Positions 21,521-29,423 of a DNA stretch of 29,423 bases are shown here, piece by piece. The translations under genes and the position numbers were made by a program. Each line of letters starts with the position of its first letter. Position 1 is the first letter of the stretch. This stretch comes from an uncultured Eubacteriales bacterium (GTDB lineage Bacteria > Bacillota > Clostridia > Peptostreptococcales > Anaerovoracaceae), in NCBI GenBank assembly GCA_910583765.1, contig CAJTYS010000045.1:1-29423 (forward strand). Direction: 5' to 3'. The notes under the pieces are model-generated. The model was given only the letters and a program-made list of their open reading frames with translations. It was not told the origin of the DNA and did no database searches.

Positions 21521-22338
21521 CGATCAAACTCATAGCGTTGGATCTAGACGGGACGACCCTCAATGACGACAGGGTCATCAGTAAGGCCAATCGCCAGGCT
21601 TTGGAAGAGGCGGCCAGCAAGGGGACTAACGTGGTCATTGCCACAGGCAGGGCTTTTTCCGCTCTGCCAGAAGACGTGTTTCAGATCAAAGGGATCCAAT
21701 ACGTGCTCACATCCAATGGAGCGGTGATCACAGATCTGCGGACAGATCAGGTGATCTACGAAAACTGCATCGCGCCTGCGGCAGTGGAAAAGGCGGTGGC
21801 TTTGCTGCGGCAGCATGATTTCATGATTGAAGCCTTCACCGGCGGCGGGGCGTACATAGAAAAATCGGTTTACGACCATATCAGGGAAATGCGGCTCAGT
21901 TTCCGCCATGTGGATTACGTGCTGACTACTCGTCAGCCCATTGAGGGGCTGTACGATTTTATTTTGGAACACAAAGAGCATATCGAGAACCTCAATGTGA
22001 ATTTTGAAGACCAAGGCGACAGGGCCATGATGCGGGAGGTGCTGGGGAAACTGGAAAACACCACGCTTACCACATCCTTTGACCACAACCTGGAGATCGG
22101 AGGCAGCACCACCAGCAAAGCAGGGGCGCTAAAAGAGCTGGGGCGAATCCTGTCAGTTTCCACAGAGGAAATGATGGCCATTGGGGACAGTCCCAATGAT
22201 ATGGCTATGATGCGGCTGGCGGGCATGCCGGTAGCGGTAGGGAACGCCAAAGAAGAAGTAAAGGCCATTGCCAAGTACGTCACGGCTTCCAACCATGAGG
22301 ATGGGGTGGCCCAGGCAGTGCGGAAATTCGTTTTGTGA
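21517..22338 (+). CDS. Cof-type HAD-IIB family hydrolase (sugar/nucleotide phosphatase)
   Basis: 273 aa, a typical Cof/YidA-type HAD phosphatase. Motif I is ALDLDGTTLND (nucleophile and acid Asp in D-x-D), motif II VVIATGR, the C2-type cap lies between about residues 85 and 185, and motif III/IV is STTSKAGALKEL then AIGDSPNDMAMMRLAG, with PVAVGNAKEEVKA. Such enzymes dephosphorylate sugar phosphates, nucleotides or flavin and pyridoxal phosphates; specificity cannot be read. ATGA overlaps the stop of the hydrolase gene. A terminator follows at 22367-22402, so the two genes form one operon. Confidence 0.94.
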   Translation: MTIKLIALDLDGTTLNDDRVISKANRQALEEAASKGTNVVIATGRAFSALPEDVFQIKGIQYVLTSNGAVITDLRTDQVIYENCIAPAAVEKAVALLRQHDFMIEAFTGGGAYIEKSVYDHIREMRLSFRHVDYVLTTRQPIEGLYDFILEHKEHIENLNVNFEDQGDRAMMREVLGKLENTTLTTSFDHNLEIGGSTTSKAGALKELGRILSVSTEEMMAIGDSPNDMAMMRLAGMPVAVGNAKEEVKAIAKYVTASNHEDGVAQAVRKFVL

Positions 22339-22366
22339 GCGGTAAAAGAAAATAAATAGAAGAAAG

Positions 22367-22402
22367 CAGGACATATCAAATCCAGGTATGGCCTGTTTTT
22401 TT
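22367..22402 (+). terminator. Intrinsic terminator of the hydrolase-phosphatase operon
   Basis: CAGG-A-CATA (22367-22375) pairs with TATG-G-CCTG (near 22387-22395) as an interrupted stem, followed by eight T. It lies about 30 bases after the phosphatase stop. Confidence 0.75.
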
Positions 22403-22497
22403 ATGTAGGAAATGTCAATAAAGCCTGCATCTGAAAGCTCTGAAAGAAAATCGGCGGAGCTGATGTTGTTGTAATAAAGTGACCCAGAAAATGGATT
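22372..22497 (-). pseudogene. Possible remnant of a methyltransferase-like gene
   Basis: On the minus strand this gap reads NPFSGSLYYNNISSADFLSE and then LSDAGFIDISYIKKQAIPGF between stops or in the absence of a start. The pattern 'S..DFL.EL.DAGF.DI' is like the C-terminal end of class I SAM methyltransferases. There is no start codon or ribosome binding site, and the segment overlaps the terminator. The resemblance is by eye over about 40 residues and could be chance. Confidence 0.2.
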
Positions 22498-22513
22498 TTA
22501 TTGAAAAATATAC

Positions 22514-22542
22514 TTGACAAATAAGAAACCTTAATATACTAT
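22514..22542 (+). promoter_or_regulatory. SigA-type promoter of the yraN-comM-dprA operon
   Basis: A perfect TTGACA (22514-22519), a 17-base spacer, and TACTAT (22537-22542). The transcript would start near 22549, about 35 bases before the yraN ATG, which has AGAGGGG upstream. Confidence 0.75.
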
Positions 22543-22583
22543 AAATGTTAAAAAATAGGATATAGAGAAAAGAGGGGAACAGG

Positions 22584-22919
22584 ATGACGAATCAGCAATT
22601 GGGAACATTAGGGGAAAACACGGCGGCAGAATATTTGACGCACAAAGGTTACCGGATCCTTTGCAGGAATTTTCGGTGCAGGGAAGGGGAAATCGATATT
22701 GTGGCATTAAAGGATGACACCCTGCATTTCATAGAAGTGAAGACCAGGCAGGGAGTCTTGTTCGGCCATCCTTTGGAAAGCGTCACCGAGAAGAAAGCCG
22801 CCCATATGAGAGCGGCGGCGTCCAGATTTCTGGCCCAATGGCCAAAGGAATGGAAGCGGCCGGGGCAGATTCGCATGGATGCCATTGCCATTGAGATTGA
22901 CCATGTGCCTAATATTTGA
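22584..22919 (+). CDS. yraN: YraN family protein (UPF0102), endonuclease-like
   Basis: 111 aa, the usual size of the UPF0102/YraN family, which has a Holliday-junction-resolvase-like nuclease fold. The conserved blocks are GTLGENTAAEYLTHKGYRIL, GEIDIVALKDD (residues 35-45) and FIEVKTR (49-55); Glu35, Asp38 and the E-x-K at 51-53 are the probable catalytic set. The cellular role is not firmly established, but the gene is often next to comM, dprA or rnhB, as here. GAGGGGAACAGG lies before the ATG. The next gene begins 14 bases after its stop. Confidence 0.93.
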   Translation: MTNQQLGTLGENTAAEYLTHKGYRILCRNFRCREGEIDIVALKDDTLHFIEVKTRQGVLFGHPLESVTEKKAAHMRAAASRFLAQWPKEWKRPGQIRMDAIAIEIDHVPNI

Positions 22920-22933
22920 AAGGAGGAGATTTT

Positions 22934-24475
22934 ATGATGACAAAGATCTACACAGCGTCTCTTTGCGGCATGAAGGCAGAGCTGGTGACAGTGGAAACGG
23001 ATCTGCAGTCCGGTCTTCCGGCTGTGAACATGGTGGGTCTGGCGGACACCACCATCAAGGAGGCCAAGGAGCGCATTCGGGCGGCGATCATCAATTCCGG
23101 CTGCGGCTTTCCAAAGCAAAGGCTCACAGTCAATTTGTCGCCTGCTGGAACGCCAAAAGAGGGCAGTCATTTTGACCTGCCCATTGCCATGGGGATTCTG
23201 CTGCTGGGCAGCGGGAGGCAGAGTTTGTGCGAGCAGGTGGCATATATCGGAGAATTGTCGTTAGATGGCAGGGTTCGGCATATTCGGGGAGCGCTGCCTT
23301 TAGCCATGGGTCTGCGGGAACGGGGAATTCGCAAATTGGTGCTGCCTAGAACCAATCTGCAGGAAGCGGCGCTGCTGCGGGACATGGAGCTTTATCCAGT
23401 GGATGATTTGCGGGAATGTCTGAATTTTATCATGGAAGGAGGCAAGGCAGCGCCTTGGAAGGGAAAACAGGCATCCTGCGCGACCAGAGAGCAGAAAGAG
23501 GATTTTCGCGACATCATCGGACAGGAAGTCGTAAAGCGAACCATTGTCACAGCTGCTGCTGGAAATCACGGACTGCTGCTCATGGGCAGCCCGGGCAGCG
23601 GCAAAACCATGATGGCAAAACGGATCCCTGGGATCCTGCCGGACATGAGTTATGAAGAAACTTTGGAGATCACCAGGATCCACAGCGCGGCAGGGCTTTT
23701 GAGCGAAGAAACGCCTTTTGTCCTGGAGCGGCCTTTCCGGGCGCCCCACCATTCCATATCCAAGGCAGCTATGATCGGCGGGGGCAGGCATCCTCGGCCA
23801 GGAGAGATTTCCCTGGCTCATAATGGGATCTTGTTTTTAGATGAATTCGGGGAATTCGATCCATCCCTGATCGAAATGCTGCGCCAGCCCATGGAAGCAG
23901 GGCAAGTCACCATCAGCCGATCCTGGGGCGCAGTGAGCTTTCCCTGCCATGCCATGATCGTGGCCGCGGCCAATCCATGCAAATGCGGTTATTTGGGGGA
24001 TGAACACCATCTTTGCACCTGCACGGAACGGCAGCTGAACGCTTATTTGTCTCGGTTTTCCGGCCCCATTCTGGATCGCATTGACCTACATGCGCAGGTG
24101 TTTCCCGTCCCTTATGAAGACATGGGAATGGAAGAGGGAAGCGGCCTTTCCACAGAAGATATGAGTCTTCAGGTAAAACGAGCGGCGGCCATTCAAAAAG
24201 AACGATACCAAAACACGGATATCCGTTACAACAGCAGACTGGAGGCCAAGCAGATTCCGGTCTTTTGCCCCATGACAAAGGACGCGGGGCAATTTCTGAA
24301 GGAGGCTTGTGAAAAGCTGGCCCTCAGCATGCGTACTTATTACAAAATCATTAAGGTTTCCAGAACCATAGCGGATCTCCATGAAACGGACACAATTGAC
24401 ACGTACCATATAGCAGAAGCCCTGCGGTATCGGACACTAGATCGATTCTACAGGAGGCCAGGCCATGGAAATTAA
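22934..24475 (+). CDS. comM: YifB/ComM family Mg chelatase-like AAA ATPase
   Basis: 513 aa. The N-terminal ChlI domain (GLPAVNMVGLADTTIKEAKE, VNLSPAGTPKEGSHFDLPIA) is followed by the AAA core with Walker A GSPGSGKTMMAKR (about 217-229), PFRAPHHSISKAAMIGGG, Walker B GILFLDEFGEF and a Cys-containing insert (NPCKCGYLGDEHHLCTC), then the C-terminal Mg_chelatase_C domain ending RYRTLDRFYRR. ComM proteins act as hexameric helicases that promote branch migration during natural transformation in characterised bacteria. AAAGGAGGAG precedes the tandem ATGATG at 22934. It overlaps dprA by 11 bases. Confidence 0.94.
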   Translation: MMTKIYTASLCGMKAELVTVETDLQSGLPAVNMVGLADTTIKEAKERIRAAIINSGCGFPKQRLTVNLSPAGTPKEGSHFDLPIAMGILLLGSGRQSLCEQVAYIGELSLDGRVRHIRGALPLAMGLRERGIRKLVLPRTNLQEAALLRDMELYPVDDLRECLNFIMEGGKAAPWKGKQASCATREQKEDFRDIIGQEVVKRTIVTAAAGNHGLLLMGSPGSGKTMMAKRIPGILPDMSYEETLEITRIHSAAGLLSEETPFVLERPFRAPHHSISKAAMIGGGRHPRPGEISLAHNGILFLDEFGEFDPSLIEMLRQPMEAGQVTISRSWGAVSFPCHAMIVAAANPCKCGYLGDEHHLCTCTERQLNAYLSRFSGPILDRIDLHAQVFPVPYEDMGMEEGSGLSTEDMSLQVKRAAAIQKERYQNTDIRYNSRLEAKQIPVFCPMTKDAGQFLKEACEKLALSMRTYYKIIKVSRTIADLHETDTIDTYHIAEALRYRTLDRFYRRPGHGN

Positions 24476-25337
24476 GAAAGTACATATAAATGAGGAAGCT
24501 TACCCGGTCCTTCTGAAAGAGATTTCAAAACCGCCGGATCCTCTCTATTATATTGGGAACCTGGGACTCGCGGAGCGGACATGCGTCGCAGTGGTAGGCT
24601 CCAGGCAGGCCTCAGGGTATGGATGCAGGAATGCGGAAGCTTTGGGGGAAAAGCTGGCGGCAAGGGGCGCGTCCGTGGTCAGCGGCATGGCAAAGGGCAT
24701 CGATAGCTGCGCCCATCGAGGCGCTCTGTCCGCGATGTGGCAGGGCAGCAGAGGCAGCACCATCGCGGTTCTGGGATGCGGCATTGACGTCTGTTATCCG
24801 CCCTCCAACAAAAAATTGCGGGATGAGATCGCAGGTTTTGGCCTCATTGTCTCCGAGTATCCGCCGGGGACGCAGCCAGCCAGATACATGTTTCCCAGCC
24901 GCAACCGGATCATCAGCGGCCTTTCCGCGGCCACAGTGGTGGTGCAGGCGCCAGGCAGCAGCGGCGCACTGATCACAGCGGAGATGGCAGCAGAGCAGGG
25001 ACGGTTCGTGTACGCAGTTCCAGGAAACATTGACAGTGCCTATAACCTGGGGAGCAACAAGCTGATTAGGGACGGTGCCGCGCCCCTGGTCATACTGGAA
25101 GACTTGCTGACTGATTTGGGCCTGGGAACAGAAGTGGTAAAGGATTTTGAAAAAAATTTAGGAGAGGAAGAACTGCGCCTAGTGGAGCTTCTGGCCAAAG
25201 AAGGCGAAATGACAGAAGAACAGCTGTGCGCGGCATCTGGAAGGCCAGCGTCGCTAGTCAGCGGGATGGTGACGATTTTGGAGATGAAAGGGGTAATTTG
25301 CACGTATTTGGGAAAAATTTTTATTGCAAAATCATAA
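24465..25337 (+). CDS. dprA: DNA-processing protein DprA
   Basis: 290 aa. The Rossmann-like DprA core is clear: VAVVGSRQASGYG (42-53), VVSGMAKGIDSCAHRGAL (71-88), AVLGCGIDVCYPPSN, FPSRNRIISGLS (143-154), PGSSGALITAEMAAEQGR and VPGNIDS. The C-terminal winged-helix-like domain follows (EEQLCAASGRPASLVSGMVTILEMKGVI). DprA loads RecA on incoming single-stranded DNA during transformation. The N-terminal SAM-like domain found in longer homologues is absent or very short. The ATG lies inside the end of comM, with AGGAGG upstream, so the genes are coupled. The presence of both does not prove that the organism is competent. Confidence 0.95.
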   Translation: MEIKKVHINEEAYPVLLKEISKPPDPLYYIGNLGLAERTCVAVVGSRQASGYGCRNAEALGEKLAARGASVVSGMAKGIDSCAHRGALSAMWQGSRGSTIAVLGCGIDVCYPPSNKKLRDEIAGFGLIVSEYPPGTQPARYMFPSRNRIISGLSAATVVVQAPGSSGALITAEMAAEQGRFVYAVPGNIDSAYNLGSNKLIRDGAAPLVILEDLLTDLGLGTEVVKDFEKNLGEEELRLVELLAKEGEMTEEQLCAASGRPASLVSGMVTILEMKGVICTYLGKIFIAKS

Positions 25338-25351
25338 AAAGGCGATATAAT
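25324..25351 (+). promoter_or_regulatory. Promoter of the topA leader
   Basis: TTGCAA (25324-25329), overlapping the end of dprA, and a perfect TATAAT (25346-25351) are 16 bases apart. Transcription would begin near 25358, giving a leader of about 200 bases before topA. Confidence 0.65.
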
Positions 25352-25385
25352 AAGCAGTAATATGCATTTTATGATAACATTAGGA

Positions 25386-25496
25386 AATATCGCTATGCGA
25401 TATTGACGGAGCTTCAAAGAAAGCACCTTGCGAAGAGCCGTCCTTGGGGACGACATGTGAAATAGGGGCCTTTGATTCCGTCATTTCCACCTTTTT
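25386..25496 (+). promoter_or_regulatory. Candidate structured RNA leader of topA with alternative pairing
   Basis: Four pairings are visible in order. AATATCGC-TAT-GCGATATT (25386-25404) is a perfect eight-base hairpin. GACGG-AG-CTTC (25405-25415) pairs with GAAG-AG-CCGTC (25432-25442), with a tandem A/G internal loop. CGTCC-TTGG-GGACG (25439-25452) uses the same 25439-25442 bases, so it excludes the previous stem. GTGAAAT (25457-25463) pairs with ATTTCCAC (25483-25490) and is followed by CTTTTT, a possible terminator. This layout is that of an attenuator or cis-regulatory RNA, but it matches no family that I know, and a role is inference. Confidence 0.4.
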
Positions 25497-25559
25497 ATGT
25501 GCTTAGAGCCAGTTTTTCTGGGATCATTGTATAAAAAATGAGGAATGGGGAGGTTTGAT

Positions 25560-27620
25560 ATGGCTGCTGCCAAAAAAAATCTGGTGATCGTAGAGTCACC
25601 TTCAAAAGCAAAGACGATTGGAAAATTTCTGGGGAGCAGGTATAAAGTGATCGCTTCCGTAGGACATGTGAGGGATCTGCCAAAGAGCAAGCTGGGCGTT
25701 GATATTGAAAACGACTTTGAACCTCAGTACATTTCCATACGGGGAAAAGGCGATGTGATCAAAGGTTTGAAGAAAGAAGCGAAAAACGCGGCAAAGATCT
25801 ATCTGGCAACTGACCCGGACCGAGAAGGAGAAGCGATTTCCTGGCATCTTGCGTTCCTTTTGGGGATTGACCAGAGCCAGCCGTGCCGCATCGTGTTCAA
25901 TGAGATCACAAAGAAAGCGGTGCAGGCGGCCATTAAAAATCCAAGGCCCATTGATTTGAAGCTGGTAGACGCGCAGCAGGCCAGGAGGGTGCTGGATCGT
26001 TTAGTGGGATATCAGATCAGCCCGCTGCTGTGGCGAAAGGTCAGAAGGGGGCTTTCCGCGGGCAGGGTCCAGTCAGCGGCCCTAAAGATCATCTGTGACA
26101 GGGAAAATGAAATCAAAGCCTTTGTGCCAAAAGAATTCTGGAACATCACGGCAGAACTGAAAAAGGATAAAAAATTCACTGCCAAGCTCACTGAATATAA
26201 TGGAAAGAAAATCACAGTAGAAAATAAAACGCAGGCTGATGAGATCACAGGCGTGTTAAAGAACGGCGACTATGTGGTGAAAAAGGTGGATGAAAAGGAG
26301 CGGCAGAGAAGACCTTATGCGCCTTTCACCACTAGCAGCCTGCAGCAGGAGGCATCCACGAAGCTGGGCTTTTACACGAAAAAGACCATGCTCATCGCCC
26401 AGCAGCTCTATGAAGGCGTTGAAATAAAGGGACACGGCATCGTAGGGTTAGTTTCTTATATCCGAACGGACTCCGTGCGGATCTCGGATGAGGCAAAGGC
26501 TGCTGCCAAAGATTACATCCTAGAGAACTTAGGGGAAAACTATTACAAGAACAATGTTTACTCCAACAAAAAGAAAGACGTGCAGGACGCGCATGAGGCC
26601 ATCCGTCCCAGCCATGTGGAAATGGAGCCGGACAGCATCAAAGACTCTCTCAGCAAGGACCAATACAGCCTGTATCGCCTCATTTGGTCCAGATTCATGG
26701 CCAGTCAGATGGCTCCCGCCAAATTCATGAACGTGTCCGCGGTCATTGAAAACAGCGGCTACGGACTTAGAGCCACAGGCTCTAAGCTGTTATTCGATGG
26801 ATACTTGAAGGTTTATTCCCCGGGCAAAGAAGATGACGCGGACAAATTGCTCCCGTCCCTGGAAGCAGGAGAGACGCTGACTGCCACTAATCTTCTGGCA
26901 GAGCAGAACTTCACCCAGCCGCCGGCCAGGTTCACAGAAGCCAGTCTGGTAAAGGATCTGGAAGAAAAGGATATTGGCAGGCCTAGTACCTATGCGCCCA
27001 TCATTGCCACGATCATAGACCGCAAATATGTTACTCGGGAAAAGAAAACTTTGTTCCCCACGGAGCTTGGTTTCATTGTCACACAAATGATGGAAGAGTA
27101 TTTCAAAGAAATCGTGGACACTGGCTTCACTGCTGAAATGGAAGACAAGCTGGATGAAGTGGAAGTCAAGGACACAGACTGGAAAGACATTATCCGTGGC
27201 TATTACGGCACCTTGGCAAAGGAGCTGGAAATCGCGGACAAAGAAATCAAAAAAGTGGAGTTTGAGGTGGAGCTGACCGGAGAAATGTGTGAAAAATGCG
27301 GAAAACCCATGGCCATTAAGCACGGCAGGTTTGGTGAATTCGCCGCATGCACCGGTTATCCGGAGTGCAAGAACACAAAGCCCATTGTCAAATCCACCAA
27401 TGTGAAATGTCCAAAATGCGGAAAAGACATTGTGGCCAGAAAGAGCAAGACAGGCAGGCTCTTTTACGGGTGCAGCGGCTACCCGGATTGCCAGCAGTCC
27501 TACTGGAACAAACCCATTGGCAGGATGTGCCCGAAATGCGGCTCCATGCTGGTGGAAAAGAAAACAAAGACAAGCAAATACGCATGCTCAAACAGCGAAT
27601 GCGATTATAAAGAAGAATAG
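25560..27620 (+). CDS. topA: DNA topoisomerase I (type IA)
   Basis: 686 aa. The enzyme relaxes negative supercoils by cutting one strand through a tyrosyl linkage. The TOPRIM domain is at the N-terminus (LVIVESPSKAKTIGKFLG, ATDPDREGEAISWHLA), the catalytic segment GLVSYIRTDSVRIS has the active Tyr near residue 300, and PSTYAPIIATIIDRKYV is conserved. Three zinc ribbons end the protein: CEKCGKPM...CTGYPEC, CPKCGKDI...CSGYPDC and CPKCGSML...CSNSEC. The start at 25560 is chosen because GGGGAGG lies six bases upstream; ATG 25545 lacks a site. A promoter and structured leader precede it. hslV follows after 36 bases. Confidence 0.97.
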   Translation: MAAAKKNLVIVESPSKAKTIGKFLGSRYKVIASVGHVRDLPKSKLGVDIENDFEPQYISIRGKGDVIKGLKKEAKNAAKIYLATDPDREGEAISWHLAFLLGIDQSQPCRIVFNEITKKAVQAAIKNPRPIDLKLVDAQQARRVLDRLVGYQISPLLWRKVRRGLSAGRVQSAALKIICDRENEIKAFVPKEFWNITAELKKDKKFTAKLTEYNGKKITVENKTQADEITGVLKNGDYVVKKVDEKERQRRPYAPFTTSSLQQEASTKLGFYTKKTMLIAQQLYEGVEIKGHGIVGLVSYIRTDSVRISDEAKAAAKDYILENLGENYYKNNVYSNKKKDVQDAHEAIRPSHVEMEPDSIKDSLSKDQYSLYRLIWSRFMASQMAPAKFMNVSAVIENSGYGLRATGSKLLFDGYLKVYSPGKEDDADKLLPSLEAGETLTATNLLAEQNFTQPPARFTEASLVKDLEEKDIGRPSTYAPIIATIIDRKYVTREKKTLFPTELGFIVTQMMEEYFKEIVDTGFTAEMEDKLDEVEVKDTDWKDIIRGYYGTLAKELEIADKEIKKVEFEVELTGEMCEKCGKPMAIKHGRFGEFAACTGYPECKNTKPIVKSTNVKCPKCGKDIVARKSKTGRLFYGCSGYPDCQQSYWNKPIGRMCPKCGSMLVEKKTKTSKYACSNSECDYKEE

Positions 27621-27656
27621 GGATTGAACAGAAGAACCATGAATGGAGGTATAAAA

Positions 27657-28196
27657 ATGGTACAGTTCCATGCGACGACAATCGTTGCGGTAAGAAGGGG
27701 GCCTGACGACATCTGCATTGGCGGAGACGGACAGGTAACGATGGGAGAAACATCCATCATGAAAAACGGGGCGAAAAAGGTAAAGAAGATCTATAAAAAC
27801 GGAGTGTTGACAGGCTTTGCGGGGTCTGTGGCAGATGCCTTTTCTCTGACAGAAAAGTTCGAGAGCAAGCTGGATGAACATGGCGGGAATTTGAAACGGG
27901 CAGCAGTGGCGCTGGCTCAGCTTTGGCGTTCAGACAAAGCCATGCGCAGCCTGGAAGCGCTGATGATCGTAGCGGATAAAGAGAGCCTTCTGGTGGTTTC
28001 GGGAAACGGCGAAGTCATTGAGCCTGATCAGGATTTCATTGCCATTGGCTCTGGCGGGAATTACGCTTACGCGGCAGCAAAGGCATTGTTCAATAATACG
28101 GATATGAGCGCGGAGGAAATCGTAAAAGAAGCCCTGAATATCGCTTCCTCCATTTGCGTGTACACAAATGACAATATTTCAGTAGAAAAACTGTAG
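27657..28196 (+). CDS. hslV: ATP-dependent protease proteolytic subunit HslV (ClpQ)
   Basis: 179 aa, the 20S-proteasome-like peptidase of the HslUV complex. It starts MVQFHATTIVAVRR: the short propeptide MVQFHA would be removed to expose Thr7 as the N-terminal nucleophile, as in Thermotoga and many Firmicutes. GGDGQVTMGETSIMKNGAKKV, GFAGSVADAFSLTEKFE and GSGGNYAYAAAKAL are family blocks. ATGGAGGT lies seven bases before the ATG at 27657; the earlier in-frame ATGs are not supported. hslU follows after nine bases. In many Firmicutes xerC stands between topA and hslV; here the two are direct neighbours. Confidence 0.96.
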   Translation: MVQFHATTIVAVRRGPDDICIGGDGQVTMGETSIMKNGAKKVKKIYKNGVLTGFAGSVADAFSLTEKFESKLDEHGGNLKRAAVALAQLWRSDKAMRSLEALMIVADKESLLVVSGNGEVIEPDQDFIAIGSGGNYAYAAAKALFNNTDMSAEEIVKEALNIASSICVYTNDNISVEKL

Positions 28197-28205
28197 GAGG
28201 AAACC

Positions 28206-29423
28206 ATGGCAAACAAGTTATACCAAATGACTCCCAAGGAAATCGTAGGAGAACTGGATAAATACATCATTGGGCAGGATGACGCCAAGAAATCAGTGGC
28301 CATCGCCTTGCGGAACCGATATCGGAGGAGCCTGCTTTCTGAAGAAATGCAGGAAGAGATCACGCCGAAAAACATTTTGATGATGGGACCAACAGGCGTA
28401 GGTAAAACGGAGATCGCCAGGCGGCTGGCAAAGCTCATGGACGCGCCTTTTGTCAAAGTAGAGGCCACAAAGTTCACAGAAGTGGGCTATGTGGGAAGAG
28501 ACGTGGATTCCATGGTCAGGGATTTGGTGGAATCCTCCATCCGCATCACAAAGCAGAGTCAGTTGGATGAAAAATACGCCATTGCTGACAGCATTGTGGA
28601 AGAGCGGATCATCGAAGCCATCATTCCAGGAAAGAAAAAGCAGGAGAGCCAGCAGAGCACGGTGAAAAATCCCTTTGATTTCATTCTCAGCAACGCGGGA
28701 TATCAGAGCCAAAAGCAGCAATACGAACAGCAGCAGCTAGAGCAGCAGGGCACGGGAGAAAAAGAAGATGTGGCTCTGGCAAGAGAGCAGGTGCGGCAGC
28801 AGCTGCAGCAAGGACTGTTGGAAGACCAGTTCATTGAAATCGAAGTGACAGAAACGCCAAAAGGCGGCACCATTGACCTCAATGGAGAAAGCATGGGCAT
28901 TGCCATTGGCAATATTTTTGGTGACATGATGCCTCAAAAGAAAAAGAAGAAGAAGGTTAGAGTCAAGGATGCCAGAAAGATCCTGCGGGAAGAAGAAGCG
29001 CAGAACTTGATCGACATGGATCAGGTAGTAGAAGACGCGCTTCACAACGCAGAGCAAAATGGGATCATTTTCATTGATGAAATCGACAAGATCGCGTCAG
29101 GCTCCAGTTATCGTTCTGGCGCGGACGTTTCCAGAGAAGGAGTCCAAAGAGACATTCTGCCTATTGTAGAAGGCAGTGTGGTGAACACCAAGCATGGGCC
29201 AGTGAAAACCGACCATATTCTCTTTATCGGCGCAGGCGCGTTCCACACGGCAAAGCCCACTGATCTGATTCCGGAACTGCAGGGACGGTTCCCGATCCGC
29301 GTGGAACTGGAAAATCTGGATAAAGAGACTTTCTTAAAAATCCTTACCATACCAGAAAACGCATTGGTGAAACAGCACAAAGCTTTGCTGGAAACAGAAG
29401 GCGTGGAAATTGCGTTCACTGAC
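28206..29423 (+). CDS. hslU: ATP-dependent protease ATPase subunit HslU (ClpY), 3' end outside the window
   Basis: 406 residues are present of about 460 expected; the reading frame is open to the last base. Walker A is GPTGVGKT (61-68), the pore loop GYVG (94-97), Walker B IIFIDEIDKIA (about 284-294), and the later FIGAGAFHTAKPTDLIPELQGRFPIRVEL is typical of the family. The I-domain between them is Gln-rich (SQKQQYEQQQLEQQG), followed by a basic KKKKKKVRVKDARK segment. HslU unfolds substrates and threads them into HslV. GTAGGAGG, overlapping the hslV stop, serves as ribosome binding site, so the pair is coupled. Confidence 0.97.
   Translation, partial: MANKLYQMTPKEIVGELDKYIIGQDDAKKSVAIALRNRYRRSLLSEEMQEEITPKNILMMGPTGVGKTEIARRLAKLMDAPFVKVEATKFTEVGYVGRDVDSMVRDLVESSIRITKQSQLDEKYAIADSIVEERIIEAIIPGKKKQESQQSTVKNPFDFILSNAGYQSQKQQYEQQQLEQQGTGEKEDVALAREQVRQQLQQGLLEDQFIEIEVTETPKGGTIDLNGESMGIAIGNIFGDMMPQKKKKKKVRVKDARKILREEEAQNLIDMDQVVEDALHNAEQNGIIFIDEIDKIASGSSYRSGADVSREGVQRDILPIVEGSVVNTKHGPVKTDHILFIGAGAFHTAKPTDLIPELQGRFPIRVELENLDKETFLKILTIPENALVKQHKALLETEGVEIAFTD

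Noticed and set aside
1..29423. CRISPR arrays, insertion sequences, prophage or integrase genes
   Set aside because: No regularly spaced repeats, terminal inverted repeats with a transposase, or phage-type proteins are seen on either strand.

Overview
The window looks like chromosomal DNA of a Gram-positive anaerobe of the Clostridia. The reasons are the strong GGAGG-type ribosome binding sites, TTG starts, SigA-type promoters, an HslV with the Firmicutes/Thermotoga-style short propeptide, a TrkA/TrkH potassium system, a DUF134-NifX protein and several gene families that are abundant in gut anaerobes. By eye the base composition is moderate, near half G+C. A family such as Anaerovoracaceae or a relative is possible, but this is a guess. 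No rRNA, tRNA, CRISPR array, transposase, integrase or phage gene is visible.

Layout. 1-2100: the tail of an unidentified gene, a DUF134/NifX-like fusion protein with a His-rich tail (minus), and a divergent HxlR regulator / PNPOx-like flavoprotein pair. 2150-6910: a remnant of a MazF/PemK toxin touching the stop of a TetR regulator (minus), divergent from a two-gene operon encoding an MMPL/RND exporter and a YhgE-like secreted coiled-coil protein. 6910-11440 is the accessory part: a MetH-activation-like protein with a four-Cys tail, an AAA-ATPase/PD-(D/E)XK protein bounded by a 21-bp perfect direct repeat, a doubly damaged LysR pseudogene and an AAA_14/DUF4143 ATPase. 11500-13530: a Crp/Fnr regulator convergent with a ferredoxin plus NapH-like membrane iron-sulfur protein pair, then an acidic lipoprotein. 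13600-16050: RNase R and a convergent CBS-domain protein. 16150-20660: a potassium uptake operon on the minus strand, trkA-trkH-trkH.

20690-22400: an imperfect tandem repeat carrying two copies of the same extended -10 promoter, driving a metallo-beta-lactamase-fold hydrolase and a HAD phosphatase whose coding ends overlap. 22514 to the end: a housekeeping block, yraN-comM-dprA (nuclease-like protein, Mg-chelatase-like ComM, DNA-processing DprA), then topA behind a roughly 200-nt structured leader with its own promoter, then hslV-hslU (ATP-dependent protease; hslU runs off the window).

The strongest candidates for something undescribed are (1) the topA leader, in which one short segment can pair in two mutually exclusive ways ahead of a possible terminator; (2) the duplicated promoter/structured repeat at 20695-20887; and (3) the AAA/PD-(D/E)XK gene whose flanking direct repeat copies the 3' end of its upstream neighbour. 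All other genes belong to recognisable families.
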